Shown here: positions 28,194 through 38,800 of the stretch, piece by piece
Numbering within the stretch: position 1 is the first letter of the stretch
Layout: each line of letters opens with the position of its first letter
Program-made: the position numbers and the translations under genes
Source: Kiloniella laminariae DSM 19542
GTDB taxonomy: Bacteria; Pseudomonadota; Alphaproteobacteria; Kiloniellales; Kiloniellaceae
NCBI RefSeq assembly: GCF_000374005.1
Contig: NZ_KB893168.1
Coordinates: forward strand, 196,315-248,282
Direction of reading: 5' to 3'
Length of the DNA stretch: 51,968 bases
Notes under the pieces: model-generated
The model's input: the letters and a program-made list of their open reading frames with translations, nothing else
Told to the model about the DNA's origin: nothing
Database searches by the model: none

Positions 28194-31100
28194 TGGTCGT
28201 CTCTCTTATCCAACAGGCAAGATCCGAAGGTATCGAGCTCTACCTGCAAGACGGAAACTTGCGTTTCCGGGCGCACGGACAGCCTCTAAGTCCGGAATTG
28301 AAACAGAGCCTGCAAACCCGGAAGTCTGCGATTATCAGCTTCCTGCAAGATCATCAGGAGCCTGTAACAACTGGCCCTGAACCACAGCCGGACAAGTATG
28401 GTTCACCAGCTCCACTGACCCATTCACAAAAGAGAATGTTTTATTTGAATCAGCTGCTTGAAGGCGGATCTCAATATAACATGGCAACATCTTTCAGGCT
28501 CAGAGGGCAGCTGGATGTTGAAAAGCTGGAGGATATACTCACCCAGATCCTTGCCCGCCACACGGTACTGCGCACAAGATACAGCCTCATCGATGGTGAG
28601 CCTCGCCAGAGTATCTCCAGCGACTGCGCCCTCCCTCTGCAAAACCACCCACTTTCTCCCAGCTCCCCGCTCGAGGAAACCCTCGCCAAACTCGCCGAAA
28701 TTCCCTTTGATCTTGAAAAGGAAATTCCTGTCAGAGTGTATCTGGTGCAAGAAGACAGCGACCGAAACACCCTGCTTTTTGTGTTTCACCATATCTGTTT
28801 TGACGGATGGTCCTATCAGATCCTGTTCCGGGAAATTTCGACTCTCTTCAGCGGGAAAACTCTCGCTTCCGTCCCTCTCCAGATGGTCGATATCGCCCGC
28901 TGGCAAAACGATAACCCTGACAGCTATCTCTCGCGCTCCTCTCTGGACTTCTGGCAGAACACTCTCGCTGGTGTTGAATCCCTGAATTCTGTTCCGACTG
29001 ACTACCCGCGCCCGCCGGAACAAAGCTATCAGGCTCAATCCCTGACCCGCATGCTCTCGCCAGAGCTTGCAAAGCAGCTACAGCTCTTTGCCCAAAAGCA
29101 ACAGATCACAACTTTTTCCCTCCTGCAGGCGGCCTTCTCTCTTCTGATTTCCCGCTGGTCAGGCCGAAGCGAAGCGGTAACAGGAACGCCGGTGTCAGGC
29201 CGCCATACACCTGACGTGGAAGGCATGATTGGTTTGTTCGTCAATACCCTGCCTTTGCGGATCAAACTGCAAGCCGAAGAAAGTTTCAGACACTACATCA
29301 CACGAATTCAGAACCAGCTTCAGGATACCTTCCGCCATCAGGATATTCCCTTTGAGGTTATTGTCGGTGAACTGGTCAAGGACCGGGATCCCGGGTTCCC
29401 TCCGGTCATTCAGATCCTCTTTGCCATGAATAGCGGCACGACGGATCAGCTGGATATTCCCGGTGTCATCTGTGCCCCCCAGACTGTTTACCGAAATAAT
29501 GTAAATTTCGAACTTGAGCTCTATGTTGATGATCACGAAGACAACATAGAATTTTCCTGGAACTATCTTGAGAAACTCTATTCAGCCTCAACCATTGCCG
29601 AGCTGCACAACAGCTTTGTTACCTTGTTGTCCAGAGCCCTGACCACCCCGGACACAGCGGTCTCCTCGCTTTCGATCTGTCCCGAGGCTTCACAAGCCGC
29701 AATTGCACGCTGGAACAGTGATCATCTGCCGGTCAAAGAAGGGGAAACCTTCCTTGATCGCTTTTCCCGCTCAGTAAAAAATCATCCCCAGGCAATCGCT
29801 TGCAAAACAGAGCAAGACAGCTGGAGCTATCAGGAGCTAGACAGGCTCAGCAACGACCTTGCTGGACAGCTCGTGGCACTGGGCGCAAGTCCTGACGTTC
29901 TGATCGGGTTATCTCTTGCGCAATCGTTCCAGATGATTCTGGCCATACTGGCAATCCACAAAGCCGGAGCAGCCTATGTTCCGCTTGATCCCCAATTCCC
30001 ACCTTCCCGGCTCCGCCAGATCCTCAACAGCTGTCGCCCCTCTATCATCCTAGGGAATGCTGACAGTCCCGAGTTGCTTCATCAGGAAACCGGGTATTTT
30101 CTTGATCTAGACAGGATCACACTCTCTCGGGATGTGGTGGACGGCAGTCATCAGTCCATCAGCGCGACATCGGATAATCTGGCTCCGGATGATCTGGCTT
30201 ATGTCATCTTTACTTCTGGATCGACCGGAACACCGAAAGGGGTCATGGTCGAACACGGCAACCTGAACAATTTCCTTGCCGGCCTGGAACGGGATATGCC
30301 CTTACAACCGGGTATGGTTGTACCGCTGATTACCGCCGCCTCTTTTGATGTGCATGTTGTCGAAGTCCAGCATGTTCTCGCTTGCGGCGGAACGATTGCA
30401 CTCCTGGATTTACCCGCCCTGACTGATCCGGAAATCATGGCCCGGCAATTTGAAGAGCTGAAAATCTCCCATGCCCACGCAACTCCAGCAACCTGGCAGA
30501 TGTTGATTGATCACAACTGGAAACCCGCCACTCCCCTCAAGCTTTACAGTGGTGGTGACAGTCTTCCCTGCCATCTGAAAGACTCTCTGCTTGCGACCTG
30601 TCCCGGCAACAGATTGTGGAATTTTTACGGACCGACAGAAGCCACAGTCTACGTCAGCATGCAGGAAATGACTTCTCAGGCAAAAACGGTAAGCGTTGGC
30701 CGAGCACTTCCGAACAATCGGTTTCATATCCTAGATGACAGCATGAACCCGACACCGCTCGGGGTAACCGGAGAGCTTTTTATCTCGGGGGTCAACCTCG
30801 CCAGAGGTTATTATGACCAGGAAGAACTCACCTCTGAACGCTTTGTTGCTCACCCTCTGACTGGTGAACGCCTCTATCGTACCGGCGATCTTGCCCGCTG
30901 GCGGACTGGTGACAAGGCAGCGGCCATAGACGACCGCGTCGGCACCGTTGAAATACTCGGACGGCTGGATTTTCAGGTTAAACTCAGAGGTCACCGTATT
31001 GAGCTTGGCGATATTGAAAAGCATCTTTGCGCCCACCCTGCCGTGCTTGAAGCAGTGGTTCTCCTCACAGGAGAAACACGAGAGAGGGAGCAGCTCACTG

Positions 31101-31600
31101 CTTTTGTCAGAATTCCTCCAGGGGATAGCGGTGCGCATCCTTCGGCCAGCGAGACAAGTCCGCAGCAAATTAGGGATTTTCTGTCCAGCAGACTGCCTTC
31201 TTACATGATACCGCAGCAGATCATTCCGCTCGACAGCTTTCCTCTGACCGCCAATCGGAAAACCGACCGAAAAGCCCTGCTGGAAACAAAACAAGATTTC
31301 TCAACAACAAAACTGCTTCATCAGGAACTCCCTTCCTCCGAAATCGAATGTGTGCTGGCCCTGATTTGGCAGGATCTCCTGGATAAAGCCCAGGTTGATA
31401 TTCAGAGCAGCTTTTTTGAACTCGGCGGACACTCACTTCTCGCAATTAAGATGCTGAGCCAAGTCGAGAATAAAACCGGCGTCAAGATATCGCTCCGCAG
31501 TCTCTTGAGCACACCAAATATTTTGGGACTGGCCCAGCTCGTCAGCTCGGTTCTCGCCTCCAGAAATCTGTCGGAAACGACCGTTGAAACCCTGATATAA
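28193..31600 (+). CDS. Nonribosomal peptide synthetase 2, docking-C-A-T
   Basis: The protein has 1135 residues. Residues 1-55 form a TubC-type beta-hairpin docking domain (GIELYLQDGNLRFRAHG then helices). C spans about 70-490 with the intact HHICFDG at 199. A spans about 520-1035, with FTSGSTGTPKG at 673, NFYGPTE at 810 and the catalytic Lys at 1023 in NRKTDR (Arg replaces the usual Gly). T carries its Ser at 1081 in LGGHS. The specificity code I read is DVVHYGFVYK, which I cannot match to a known amino acid. A 15-residue insert (near GDKAAAIDDRVG) lies between motifs A7 and A8. The C-terminal tail SETTVETLI is acidic, as expected for a short linear docking motif. It starts within the TAATG overlap with NRPS1, so the two are coupled, and it should add the third residue. 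Confidence 0.95.
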   Translation: MVVSLIQQARSEGIELYLQDGNLRFRAHGQPLSPELKQSLQTRKSAIISFLQDHQEPVTTGPEPQPDKYGSPAPLTHSQKRMFYLNQLLEGGSQYNMATSFRLRGQLDVEKLEDILTQILARHTVLRTRYSLIDGEPRQSISSDCALPLQNHPLSPSSPLEETLAKLAEIPFDLEKEIPVRVYLVQEDSDRNTLLFVFHHICFDGWSYQILFREISTLFSGKTLASVPLQMVDIARWQNDNPDSYLSRSSLDFWQNTLAGVESLNSVPTDYPRPPEQSYQAQSLTRMLSPELAKQLQLFAQKQQITTFSLLQAAFSLLISRWSGRSEAVTGTPVSGRHTPDVEGMIGLFVNTLPLRIKLQAEESFRHYITRIQNQLQDTFRHQDIPFEVIVGELVKDRDPGFPPVIQILFAMNSGTTDQLDIPGVICAPQTVYRNNVNFELELYVDDHEDNIEFSWNYLEKLYSASTIAELHNSFVTLLSRALTTPDTAVSSLSICPEASQAAIARWNSDHLPVKEGETFLDRFSRSVKNHPQAIACKTEQDSWSYQELDRLSNDLAGQLVALGASPDVLIGLSLAQSFQMILAILAIHKAGAAYVPLDPQFPPSRLRQILNSCRPSIILGNADSPELLHQETGYFLDLDRITLSRDVVDGSHQSISATSDNLAPDDLAYVIFTSGSTGTPKGVMVEHGNLNNFLAGLERDMPLQPGMVVPLITAASFDVHVVEVQHVLACGGTIALLDLPALTDPEIMARQFEELKISHAHATPATWQMLIDHNWKPATPLKLYSGGDSLPCHLKDSLLATCPGNRLWNFYGPTEATVYVSMQEMTSQAKTVSVGRALPNNRFHILDDSMNPTPLGVTGELFISGVNLARGYYDQEELTSERFVAHPLTGERLYRTGDLARWRTGDKAAAIDDRVGTVEILGRLDFQVKLRGHRIELGDIEKHLCAHPAVLEAVVLLTGETREREQLTAFVRIPPGDSGAHPSASETSPQQIRDFLSSRLPSYMIPQQIIPLDSFPLTANRKTDRKALLETKQDFSTTKLLHQELPSSEIECVLALIWQDLLDKAQVDIQSSFFELGGHSLLAIKMLSQVENKTGVKISLRSLLSTPNILGLAQLVSSVLASRNLSETTVETLI

Positions 31601-31628
31601 ACACGAGCAATTCGCAGGAAACGATAAA

Positions 31629-34600
31629 ATGATCTCCCTCGAACTTCAGCGCCTTATTCGCGACAATTCTATCGATGTTTATCTCAAGGATGATCAGCTG
31701 GCGGTCCGCTGGCACAAGGGAGAGGTCAATCATGAGATCCTCCCCATACTCAAAGAAAACAAATCCCAGCTGATCGCGTGGCTTTCGGAAAACAGCAACC
31801 CCGACACCACGCAAGGCCGGGCACCAACGGCTCATCACCTGACCACCGCCCTTGCTTCCCATTCCCAGCAAAGTCTCTGGACTTTGAACGAGATTGAAGC
31901 CAAGGGCCTGCACTATACCCTGCCTATGCTAGCTGATCTTTCAGGCCCTCTTGATCGTGAAGCACTTTCACTGGCTCTGGAAACGATTGTCCAGCGCCAT
32001 GAAACACTGCGCAGTGTTTTCCATATTACTGACGATCAGCTTTACCAGACCTTACTTGAGAACTACCGGTTTGTACTCGACTATAGCGACTTGAGCGGGG
32101 AGCAGGATCTAGGGACAGAGTTAGCGGTTATCGAGAACAGTATTTTCGATTTGCCGTTCGACCTGGCAAAGGGACCGCTTTTCCGGGGGCATCTCGTCAA
32201 GACAGCCCATAACAGCCACAAGCTCTATCTGGCGGGACATCACATTGTTATGGATGGATGGTCTTTTGGTGTTCTCAGCAAGGAACTGGCCGAGCTTTAC
32301 AAATCCCGAGTTACAGATCAGGCCAGCTCTCTAGAGGACCTGTCGCACCAGTTTTCCGACTTCAGCCTCTGGCAACAGCAACAAGAGGCCAGCGCCGAAA
32401 CAGCGCGTCATCACAGATTTTGGCGCAAGAACCTCGAAGGGGCACCTGTCGTACACAGCCTTCCGCTGGATCATCCGCGTAAAAGCCATCAGGGTTTCGA
32501 GGGAGATACAGTCGAACGACCTCTTCCGCCAGAATGTGTTACGGCCCTGCAAGATCTTGCCAAAACACATAAAACCACCCTATTCACGGTCTTTTACGCT
32601 GCTTTTACGGCACTTCTCGCCCGGCACTCGAACGAAAACGACATCGTTTTGGGAGCCCCGGTTGCCAACCGGGAAAGGACAGAGTTCAGCAAGTTGATCG
32701 GATTTTTTGCCAATGTCTTACCACTTCGGGCCAAAGTTGATCCTGAACAGGTTTTTGGCGACTTCATTGATCAGTGCCACCAGAATATTTTTACGGCCTT
32801 CGATCATCAGGACACATCCTTTGACCGGATTGTTGAACAGGTAAACCCGCCCAGAAACCTGAGCCACAGCAGTATTTTCCAGATCATGATCGCCATGGAA
32901 AATTTTGTCGCCGACAGCTTTACCATGCATGATGTCACGCTGACCCTGGAATTACCGGAAAATATTTCAGCCAAACATGATCTCGCCCTGGCAATCCGCC
33001 ACCTTCCAGAGGGGCTTTCCCTAAACTGGACCTACGCGACTGAATTATTTGATCGCGAAACCGTGGAAACATTGAGCGAGCACTTTTCTATTCTTCTCTT
33101 GGCGATTGCTGCAGATCCCCAAAGCACAATCTCTGACCTTCCCATGATGTCCGAACAGGAAAACCGGGAACTGCTCAAGCTCAGTGTTGGCCCAAAGGTT
33201 CCTTATGACCAGACAGAATACTGCCACAAACTGTTTGAATCCTTTGTCAGCTCTCAGCCAGATCATGTTGCAGTACGCGACAGCACAGGCGAAATCACCT
33301 ACGGCGATTTGAACAGTCGAGCTGACAAAATCGCGGCTCTGCTCTCAAGCCGGGCTGGAAAACAACCGGGGTATATCGGCATAGCCCTTGATCGCAGCAT
33401 CGACTTTATCTGCGCCCAGCTGGCCGTGTTAAAATCCGGGAACATTTTTATTCCGATTGATCCCTCAAGCCCCGGAAAACGTGTTGCTGATATTGCCGAA
33501 GATACAGGTTTCCGGTTGTTGATAAGCCGCAATGATCTCCTGGCAGATAAAGATCTCGTGCTTGAAGGCATAGAAAACCTCGACATCACAGATTTGACCA
33601 ATCAACCAGTAAGCGATAGCGCTCCTTCTGCCGCAATGCTTACACCAGGGGATGCCGCCTATGTCGTTTTCACCTCGGGATCAACTGGCCGCCCGAAAGG
33701 GGCGATTGCCAGTCACCGGGGCTTTATCAACATGACCCTTTCCCAAAGAGATCGTTTTGACATGACGCCGGAAACGGTCATGACCGTCTCTGCAAACGTC
33801 TCATTTGACTCTGTCCTTTGGGAAATCTGGCCCACCCTGACTTCAGGCGGCTGTCTGGTTATGACCCCTGACGCTACACTCAAAGATCCTCTTAAACTCT
33901 CGGAGCATCTTCAGCAGCATCAACCCAGCCATTTCTGGCTCCCCACCGGATTGATGGAGACCATCTGCAGCATTGATTTCAACTGGCCCGCCTCCATCAG
34001 ACACGCCTTTACAGGCGGGGATCGTCTGACCAAATATTGTCTGCCTCCAGAACTCAAGGCTTCGCTTGTCAACATCTACGGGCCAAGCGAATGCTCGGTC
34101 TGGGCAACCTGTCACGAAGTCACCCCGCAAGATCCCTCCCCAACCCCTATCGGCAAACCACTTTATAATGTCTCCACCTTTATTATGGACGACAAGGCAC
34201 GCCTGTTGCCCCGGGGGGCCGTGGGCGAGATTTATGTCGGAGGCGACGGTGTTGGCCTTGGGTATGTCAACCGGCCGGACCTGAATGAAAAATCCTTTAT
34301 AGCCAACCCTTGTGATGTAAAGGGCCATGAAAGACTTTATCGCACCGGGGATCTCGGCCGCTGGCTGAAGGATGGCACCATTGACTGTCTCGGGCGCATT
34401 GATACGCAAGTCAAGATCCGTGGTTTCCGAATTGAACTTTCAGAGATCACAGCGCACTTGCTGGCACAGAGCGAGGTGGTTAATGCTTTTGTCCATGTCA
34501 CAGAGAAAAGTGGAGACAAACAGCTTGTTGCTTTTGTTGTTCCCCAAAACCCGGAACAAAAAAATGCCCTTGTGGGCGATCTGCGCCGCCACCTTGGACA

Positions 34601-35708
34601 TGTTCTTCCAAACTATATGATCCCGAGTATTTTTTGCATTCTTGATGCCCTGCCCCTGACAGCAAACGGCAAGGTCGATCGGCGTCAGCTTGATACCGTT
34701 CTGGCAGAACAGGGCGACACCAATCAGGTTAACACGGCCAGTCCCCGAGACCAGATCGAACTGGCTCTTTACAAGATCTGGCAGCGTATTCTTTTGCATA
34801 ACAAGATCGGCATCCGGGACAATTTCTTTGATATCGGCGGTTCTTCCATTGCGGCGATCAAGGTTATGTCAGCTATCAATGCCCAGATGGAAACACAGCT
34901 GAACGTTGGCGACCTACTAAGGGCGACAACAATTGAGGAGGTCGCAGAACTGATCCGCTCCGGACGGGCAAACCGTGGCGAACATTCCCGCATTATTGAC
35001 CTTAAGAACGGCAAAAAAGACCGCAATATCATTTGCGTTCACCCTGCCGGAGGCACAGCGTTTTGTTATCTGTCGCTTGCCAAGCTCTTGCCGGACGAAC
35101 TGGGTGTTTTTGGACTTCAGGCGCGTGGGGTCTATCCCGGAGAAACTTTCCTGCCTGATATTTCAACCATGGCCCGCCACCATATTGAATCCATAGAACA
35201 CCTGCTTGATGGCCCGACTGTTCTTGTTGGCGCTTCTTTCGGAGGGCTTCTTGGTTATGAAATGGTTCGAATTCTCCATGAAAGAGGCATCACCAATACC
35301 AGCGTCGTCATGCTGGATACCGAAGGTACCGAAGACCCGGAAATACTGAAGTTGATCAATCCGGTTTCCGCAGAAATTTTCCGGGAAAAGCTTGTTCGCT
35401 ACAACGGCATGTATCCCGGGATTGATGACGCCCAGATCTCTCAATATCACCAGATCTATAACCATCATCTTGTTTCACAGCGCAGCTTTAAAGCCCAAAC
35501 CAGTAAAGGGCGCTGCCTGTTGGTTCAAGCCACCGATGATACCTCTGCGGAAGAACGGGCCTATGGGCAGGAGTATTGGCGCAAGTACGCAGCAGGTGAC
35601 CTGGTTTTTGAAACCAGCCCCGGCGATCATGCCACCATGCTTGAAGCTCCGGCTGTTCAGCACATCGCAAAGATCCTGGAAAAAGAGATCACCCGTGATT
35701 TTACATGA
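31629..35708 (+). CDS. Nonribosomal peptide synthetase 3, docking-C-A-T-TE
   Basis: The protein has 1359 residues and lies 28 bases after NRPS2. Residues 1-57 form a second TubC-type docking domain (SIDVYLKDDQLAVRWHKG). C spans about 75-510 with HHIVMDG at 204. A spans about 540-1040 (FTSGSTGRPKG at 681, NIYGPSE at 815, Lys 1015). T has GGSS with Ser 1073. A type I thioesterase fills about 1120-1359, with the nucleophile Ser 1203 in GASFGG, a probable catalytic Asp in MLDTEG and His 1334 in GDHATML. The specificity code I read is DSWWFGIVWK, unassigned but bulky and hydrophobic. The thioesterase should release the chain built by NRPS1-3, here a predicted tetrapeptide, by hydrolysis or cyclisation. 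Confidence 0.95.
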   Translation: MISLELQRLIRDNSIDVYLKDDQLAVRWHKGEVNHEILPILKENKSQLIAWLSENSNPDTTQGRAPTAHHLTTALASHSQQSLWTLNEIEAKGLHYTLPMLADLSGPLDREALSLALETIVQRHETLRSVFHITDDQLYQTLLENYRFVLDYSDLSGEQDLGTELAVIENSIFDLPFDLAKGPLFRGHLVKTAHNSHKLYLAGHHIVMDGWSFGVLSKELAELYKSRVTDQASSLEDLSHQFSDFSLWQQQQEASAETARHHRFWRKNLEGAPVVHSLPLDHPRKSHQGFEGDTVERPLPPECVTALQDLAKTHKTTLFTVFYAAFTALLARHSNENDIVLGAPVANRERTEFSKLIGFFANVLPLRAKVDPEQVFGDFIDQCHQNIFTAFDHQDTSFDRIVEQVNPPRNLSHSSIFQIMIAMENFVADSFTMHDVTLTLELPENISAKHDLALAIRHLPEGLSLNWTYATELFDRETVETLSEHFSILLLAIAADPQSTISDLPMMSEQENRELLKLSVGPKVPYDQTEYCHKLFESFVSSQPDHVAVRDSTGEITYGDLNSRADKIAALLSSRAGKQPGYIGIALDRSIDFICAQLAVLKSGNIFIPIDPSSPGKRVADIAEDTGFRLLISRNDLLADKDLVLEGIENLDITDLTNQPVSDSAPSAAMLTPGDAAYVVFTSGSTGRPKGAIASHRGFINMTLSQRDRFDMTPETVMTVSANVSFDSVLWEIWPTLTSGGCLVMTPDATLKDPLKLSEHLQQHQPSHFWLPTGLMETICSIDFNWPASIRHAFTGGDRLTKYCLPPELKASLVNIYGPSECSVWATCHEVTPQDPSPTPIGKPLYNVSTFIMDDKARLLPRGAVGEIYVGGDGVGLGYVNRPDLNEKSFIANPCDVKGHERLYRTGDLGRWLKDGTIDCLGRIDTQVKIRGFRIELSEITAHLLAQSEVVNAFVHVTEKSGDKQLVAFVVPQNPEQKNALVGDLRRHLGHVLPNYMIPSIFCILDALPLTANGKVDRRQLDTVLAEQGDTNQVNTASPRDQIELALYKIWQRILLHNKIGIRDNFFDIGGSSIAAIKVMSAINAQMETQLNVGDLLRATTIEEVAELIRSGRANRGEHSRIIDLKNGKKDRNIICVHPAGGTAFCYLSLAKLLPDELGVFGLQARGVYPGETFLPDISTMARHHIESIEHLLDGPTVLVGASFGGLLGYEMVRILHERGITNTSVVMLDTEGTEDPEILKLINPVSAEIFREKLVRYNGMYPGIDDAQISQYHQIYNHHLVSQRSFKAQTSKGRCLLVQATDDTSAEERAYGQEYWRKYAAGDLVFETSPGDHATMLEAPAVQHIAKILEKEITRDFT

Positions 35709-35771
35709 TCACACCCTGTTCAGGTCCTCGACCGGCTTCAGGTAGAACTCCAGGAATAAGTATCGAGAGCA

Positions 35772-35801
35772 GCAGGAGCCGAAAAAAAAAACGGCCCCTG
35801 C
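35772..35801. other. Hairpin with A10 loop between NRPS3 and the NRPS-PKS gene
   Basis: GCAGGAGCCG and CGGCCCCTGC pair over 10 bases with one mismatch around a loop of ten A residues. It lies in the 116-base gap between the two large genes. There is no T-run after it on the plus strand, so it is not a standard terminator. It could affect the mRNA between the two assembly lines. Confidence 0.45.
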
Positions 35802-35824
35802 ACAGCTCCAAGGGAATTATAGCA

Positions 35825-38800
35825 ATGTCAGTTACACAATCTCTTATCGCAACTTTCAAAGCCGTCTGTGCTCGTCATGCAAATTCACCTGCTGTAAGAG
35901 AAAACGATCACAAACTTGATTACAGAGAGCTCGACGAGCTTTCAGACCGTATCGCCCGGAACTTGGTGTTACTCGGAATCAGTAAAGGCCATTCCGTGGG
36001 CCTCTTCCAGCCCCGCAGCCTCCATCTTCCCGCCCTGATACTCGCTGTTCTGAAATTGGGAGCCAACTATGTTCCCATCGACCCCAATGCTCCTGCTTCC
36101 CGCCAGAAAATCTGCCTGGAGGAAGCCGATGTCAAACTTCTGGTTTGCCAGAAACCTTCGCCAGATCTGGGATTGCAGCAAACCACCCTCACCGATCTTT
36201 TGAAACCGGACACAGCCGGGTTTGTTTCTCTTCCTGAAACAGATCCCGGTCACCTCGCCTGTATCCTTTTCACCTCCGGATCTACGGGAACACCCAAAGG
36301 CGTCGAGATCGAACAGGCCGGTATTCTGCGTACAACCGCAAATCCTGATTATCTGGAGATCTTGCCCGGCACCCGATTTGCCAACCTTTCCAACCCGACA
36401 TTTGATGCCCTGACTTTTGAGCTGTTCGGCGCTCTGCTGAACGGCGGGACCCTGGTGATCTTTTCTCAGGAACAGGTGACAGACCCGTTTTTGCTGGCAC
36501 AGGGGCTGCAACAGGAAAAGATCGATACCCTGTTCCTGACAGCTGCGCTGTTTAATGTTCTGGTTGATCTCAGTCCGAACTGTCTTGGTACGGCCCGTGA
36601 TGTTCTGGTTGGCGGTGAACCACTTCGCCCTGCCTCTGTTGCCGCTTTCTTCCAGGCGAACCCGAAAAGCACCTGCCGTCTGCACAACGGCTATGGCCCA
36701 ACAGAATGCACCACCTTTTCACTGACCCACCAGATCCATCCGACCAAGGTCCAGCAATACCTTGACACCGGGAATATTCCGATTGGCACCCCGATCGATG
36801 CTACCGCTATACATATTATCGGGGATGACGGGGCTGCGGTTCCTGAGGGTGCGACAGGGATGCTCTATATCGGCGGAGCAGGACTTGCCCGCGGATATTG
36901 CAACAATCCAGAGCGAACCGCCGAGAGTTTTGTCTCTCTCCCCGCGATTACACCAGATCGGCTTTATCTCACAGGGGATCTGGTGCGTCGCAACAGCGAA
37001 GACCTGATTGAATTTATCGGGCGGCAAGACGGCCAGATCAAAGTACGGGGCCACAGGATTGAACTGGCTGAAATAGAAAACCTGCTGGCGCAACATCCCG
37101 AAGTATCCCAGGTTTGTTTGACCTGTGAACAGGACCAGAACAGCCAGAGGCTGACCGCCTATCTGGTCGGAAAAAAAGCCTGTGATCTGACCCGGAAGGA
37201 TTTCCGGCAGTTTCTGAGCCTCCATTTGCCTCCCTACATGATTCCGCAGCAGTTTTTTCAAATAGACACTCTTCCCCGTACAGCCAATGACAAGGTTGAC
37301 CGGAACCAGCTGTCCCGCAGCGATGCAAAAGCAATTGGCAGAGAGGAGCAGGATGTCGAAATCAGCGACAGCCTTCTGTCATCAGTGCTGGAGATATGCC
37401 GGGAAGTATTGGGTTATGCTATTAAAGCAGAAGAGGCTTTTATTGCCGCGGGTGGAGACTCCCTCGCAGCCATGCGCATTATCGGAAAGATCCGGCAGCA
37501 GACGTCGCACCAGGCAACGGTGGGGCAACTTCTAGGTGCCTCCTCCATTTCCGCTTTTATTCCCTGTCTTGTAAAACAGGATCTCCTACCTGCCCTTTCC
37601 GGTCCTCTCACCGCCAATAAGGCTTATCCCGCCGCTCCGGAACAAAACCGGCTGCTTTTTTTGCAACGTCTGATACCGGACTCCATTGCCTATAACGCTC
37701 CTTTTGTTTTTGACGTAACAGGCTCCCTCTCAATCGGGACACTTGAAAAAGCTCTGATGCTTCTTGTGGCCAGACATCCGGTTTTACGCACCATTTTCGA
37801 AGACAGAAATGGTATCAGCTATGCTGTACCCCGCGAAAACACCATCTTTGAATTAAAACAGTGTGATACCCTTTCTGCTGCACAAGACTATTGCGATCAG
37901 CCCTTTGATCTGGGCAAGGATCTTATGGTAAGGGCAGCTCTGGCCCCAACAGCATCAGAACAGCACAGGCTATTTCTCTGTTTTCATCACATCGCGATTG
38001 ATGGCCAGAGCATCAACCTTCTCTTCGCCGATCTGTCAGCTCTCTATTCTGCTCTGCAACAGAATACCGCCGCCCCGGAACTGTCCGGCAAAGCCGGTTA
38101 TGCTGACTTCGCAGCGGCAAGACAGCTTTTCAATAACAGTCCGGCAGCCCGCGACCAGTTGCAAAACTGGCGCAAGAGATTGGAACCAGCCCTTTCCGGC
38201 CGGGTCTTTACCCCCCTCTTTGCAACAAAATTCACAGATAAATCCACCAAAGGTGGAACAGGGGATTTTTACGAGTACACAATAGAGCCTCAAATCTGGG
38301 AACCGCTGATTGCCTTCACCCGATCAGAAGGCATCACTCTCTTCTCTCTTCTGCTTTCCGCTTTTTCCCTGCCCCTGGCACAGTTGACCGGACGAGATGA
38401 CATCGCCATCGGCACCCCCCTGGCCAATCGGGGTTTGGGAGAGTTCGAGAATATCGTCGGCATGTGTGTCAACAGTCTTCCTTGCCACCTGCCGCTCAAG
38501 ACGAAGGGGTCACTTCGCACTCTTCTTCACCAGACACATAAACATACGACTGAAATTTTTCAGGATCTCGACATCGATTTTGATAACCTTGCGTCCCTCT
38601 TCAGCAAGCGTTCACAGGAAAACCCTCTGTTTGATGTCATGATAGTGCTGGAAAATACCCGCCCTGAAACATTGCAGTTGCCTGGTACCCAAACAACGGC
38701 TGTTACCTATTCCAACGGCAGCGCCAAATTCCCGCTGACACTCTTTATTACAGAACGGGATAAGGGCGCCCATCTGGTCTTCGAGTACAACAATGCTCTG

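Noticed and set aside
35705-35824. An N-terminal extension of the hybrid enzyme from the overlapping ATG
   Set aside because: The 40 extra residues are Arg/Lys/Ser-rich, cover an A10 hairpin and resemble no docking domain; the later ATG has a better ribosome-binding site.
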